Shown: positions 61,117 to 61,874 of the stretch, piece after piece | How positions within the stretch are numbered: position 1 is the stretch's first letter | Layout of the letters: each line of letters opens with the position of its first letter | From: Spirochaetaceae bacterium | GTDB lineage: Bacteria > Spirochaetota > Spirochaetia > Treponematales > Treponemataceae | Length of the DNA: 61,874 nucleotides | Assembly: GCA_017416145.1 (NCBI GenBank) | Contig: JAFQDD010000014.1 | Location: 1-61,874, forward strand | Reading direction: 5' to 3' | The notes under the pieces: generated by a model | Database searches by the model: none | Told to the model about the DNA's origin: nothing | Seen by the model: only the letters and a program-made list of their open reading frames with translations | Position numbers and translations under genes: made by a program

Positions 61117-61874
61117 ATGAAAAACTTAAAGAAAGTAATTTTTGCATTGATGGTAGTATTTTTGGTAGTTGGATTTATTGGCTGTAAGACAGAAACAGAT
61201 CCAAAAGATCCACCTGCACCAGAGAACAGTTTTAAGGGGAAAACATTTGTTGGAATGACAGGCGAAGGTGAAGAGGCATATTTTGCTAGTTATATTGTTT
61301 TTACTTCAGATAAAGACTGTGAAGTTATGTTCTTTGATGAAGAGCCAATGCCAGCAACATATACAGTTGCGGATGATGTTGCAACATTAAAAGGAACAGG
61401 TGAATATGCCGCGCTTCAGTTATCAACAACAAAATTAACTGATGGTAAATTTTCAATTACCATTCCACCAGCTGTTTCTGGAGAAGAAGAAGACATTGTT
61501 GTAAGTTATGCAGTTGGAACATTGTGGACTATTTTATATGACATTCCAGATTCTGACGAAGATTTTAGTTTGAAAATGCCTGAAGAAGAATTTGAGGCCG
61601 CTGTAGAAAACTTTGGATTTGTAGAGGCTGATTATACTATAAACGAGGCAACAAAAACAGTAACACTAACAGATTCTGGTTGGGCAAAAGTACAAGCTCT
61701 TATGGGTGGCGGTTCTGGAGAAGAAGGTGGCGAAGTTACAAGTGAAACATGGACTGTAATGTACAATGGAATCACTGTAGACACATTTGAATCTCTTGAA
61801 GCAGCGGGTGCTTTTGCATCTAATATTGGATTAGTGGAAAATGTTGATTATACTGTGAATAATGAAACACAAAC
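61117..61874 (+). CDS. lipoprotein with tandem repeats, partial at window end
   Basis: The frame is open to the last base (252 codons seen). A type II signal peptide (MKNLKKVIFALMVVFLVVGFIGC) leads into a Pro/Asp linker. A strand-rich domain follows (FKGKTFVGMTGEGEEAYFASY), then two tandem segments that start WTILYDIP and WTVMYNGI and each contain a helix and DYTIN/DYTVN strand. A GGGSGEEGGE linker separates them. The repeats suggest a modular surface protein. It has a TAGGAG Shine-Dalgarno. The end is missing. Confidence 0.75.
   Translation, partial: MKNLKKVIFALMVVFLVVGFIGCKTETDPKDPPAPENSFKGKTFVGMTGEGEEAYFASYIVFTSDKDCEVMFFDEEPMPATYTVADDVATLKGTGEYAALQLSTTKLTDGKFSITIPPAVSGEEEDIVVSYAVGTLWTILYDIPDSDEDFSLKMPEEEFEAAVENFGFVEADYTINEATKTVTLTDSGWAKVQALMGGGSGEEGGEVTSETWTVMYNGITVDTFESLEAAGAFASNIGLVENVDYTVNNETQ

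Noticed and set aside
1-61874. CRISPR array, prophage or transposase
   Set aside because: No regularly spaced repeats of 25-40 bp, no phage structural genes and no transposase or integrase motifs were seen in either strand.

Overview
The window looks like the replication-origin region of a low-GC spirochaete, most likely a host-associated Treponema. This rests on the gene order dnaA-dnaN-recF-DUF721 (DciA) with gyrBA facing away from dnaA, the dnaX / ebfC (YbaB) / recR cluster nearby, an archaeal-type PheRS beta subunit (a spirochaete trait), and many lipoproteins and small beta-barrel proteins. No rRNA, tRNA, CRISPR array, insertion sequence or prophage was recognised. Genus-level assignment is inference.

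Layout. 1-1.28 kb: a 29-bp direct repeat (one copy starts exactly at base 1), a lipoprotein gene and a damaged 19-serine reading frame. 1.28-10.4 kb: a membrane protein with a LuxR-like HTH, a small membrane protein, an ASCH protein, a large radical SAM protein, ptsI, and der-merR-rsm22-like. 10.4-15.7 kb (minus): a barrel protein, recR, ebfC, an HTH-DNA methyltransferase, dnaX. 15.9-21.7 kb: a SlyD-like FKBP with a Cys-rich tail, aroK, PrsW, MgtC, two further proteins, argA. 21.7-21.9 kb: three perfect parS sites. 22-31.1 kb: gyrA, gyrB | dnaA - oriC - dnaN, recF, dciA, slyX-like. 31.4-39 kb: aspS, then an XRE regulator divergent from an LPP20 / lipoprotein / CsgG-like envelope cluster. 39-47.1 kb: a MATE pump, zur-znuA-znuC-znuB under a Fur/Zur box, a beta-CASP nuclease-like protein, an acyl-CoA ligase. 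47.3-55.4 kb: a small membrane protein, a DTW protein, an XRE regulator divergent from an SLBB export protein, archaeal-type pheT, two paralogous barrel proteins, a WYL regulator. 55.4-61.9 kb: glpK with a membrane gene broken by an amber codon, a THUMP methyltransferase, TetR, a ROK kinase, and a third XRE regulator divergent from a lipoprotein that runs off the end.

How it works together. The centre is a complete initiation neighbourhood: DnaA, an origin with DnaA boxes and a run of DnaA-trios, sliding clamp, RecF, DciA helicase operator, gyrase, clamp loader, and parS sites about 5 kb from dnaA. Three themes stand out. (1) Many first genes have a sigma70-type promoter whose -10 box ends only 6-8 nt before the start codon, so leaderless mRNAs appear common here. 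(2) Three short XRE regulators are each divergent from a secreted or lipoprotein gene, with palindromes or direct repeats between. (3) An AT-rich HTH-adenine methyltransferase sits between dnaX and ebfC-recR.
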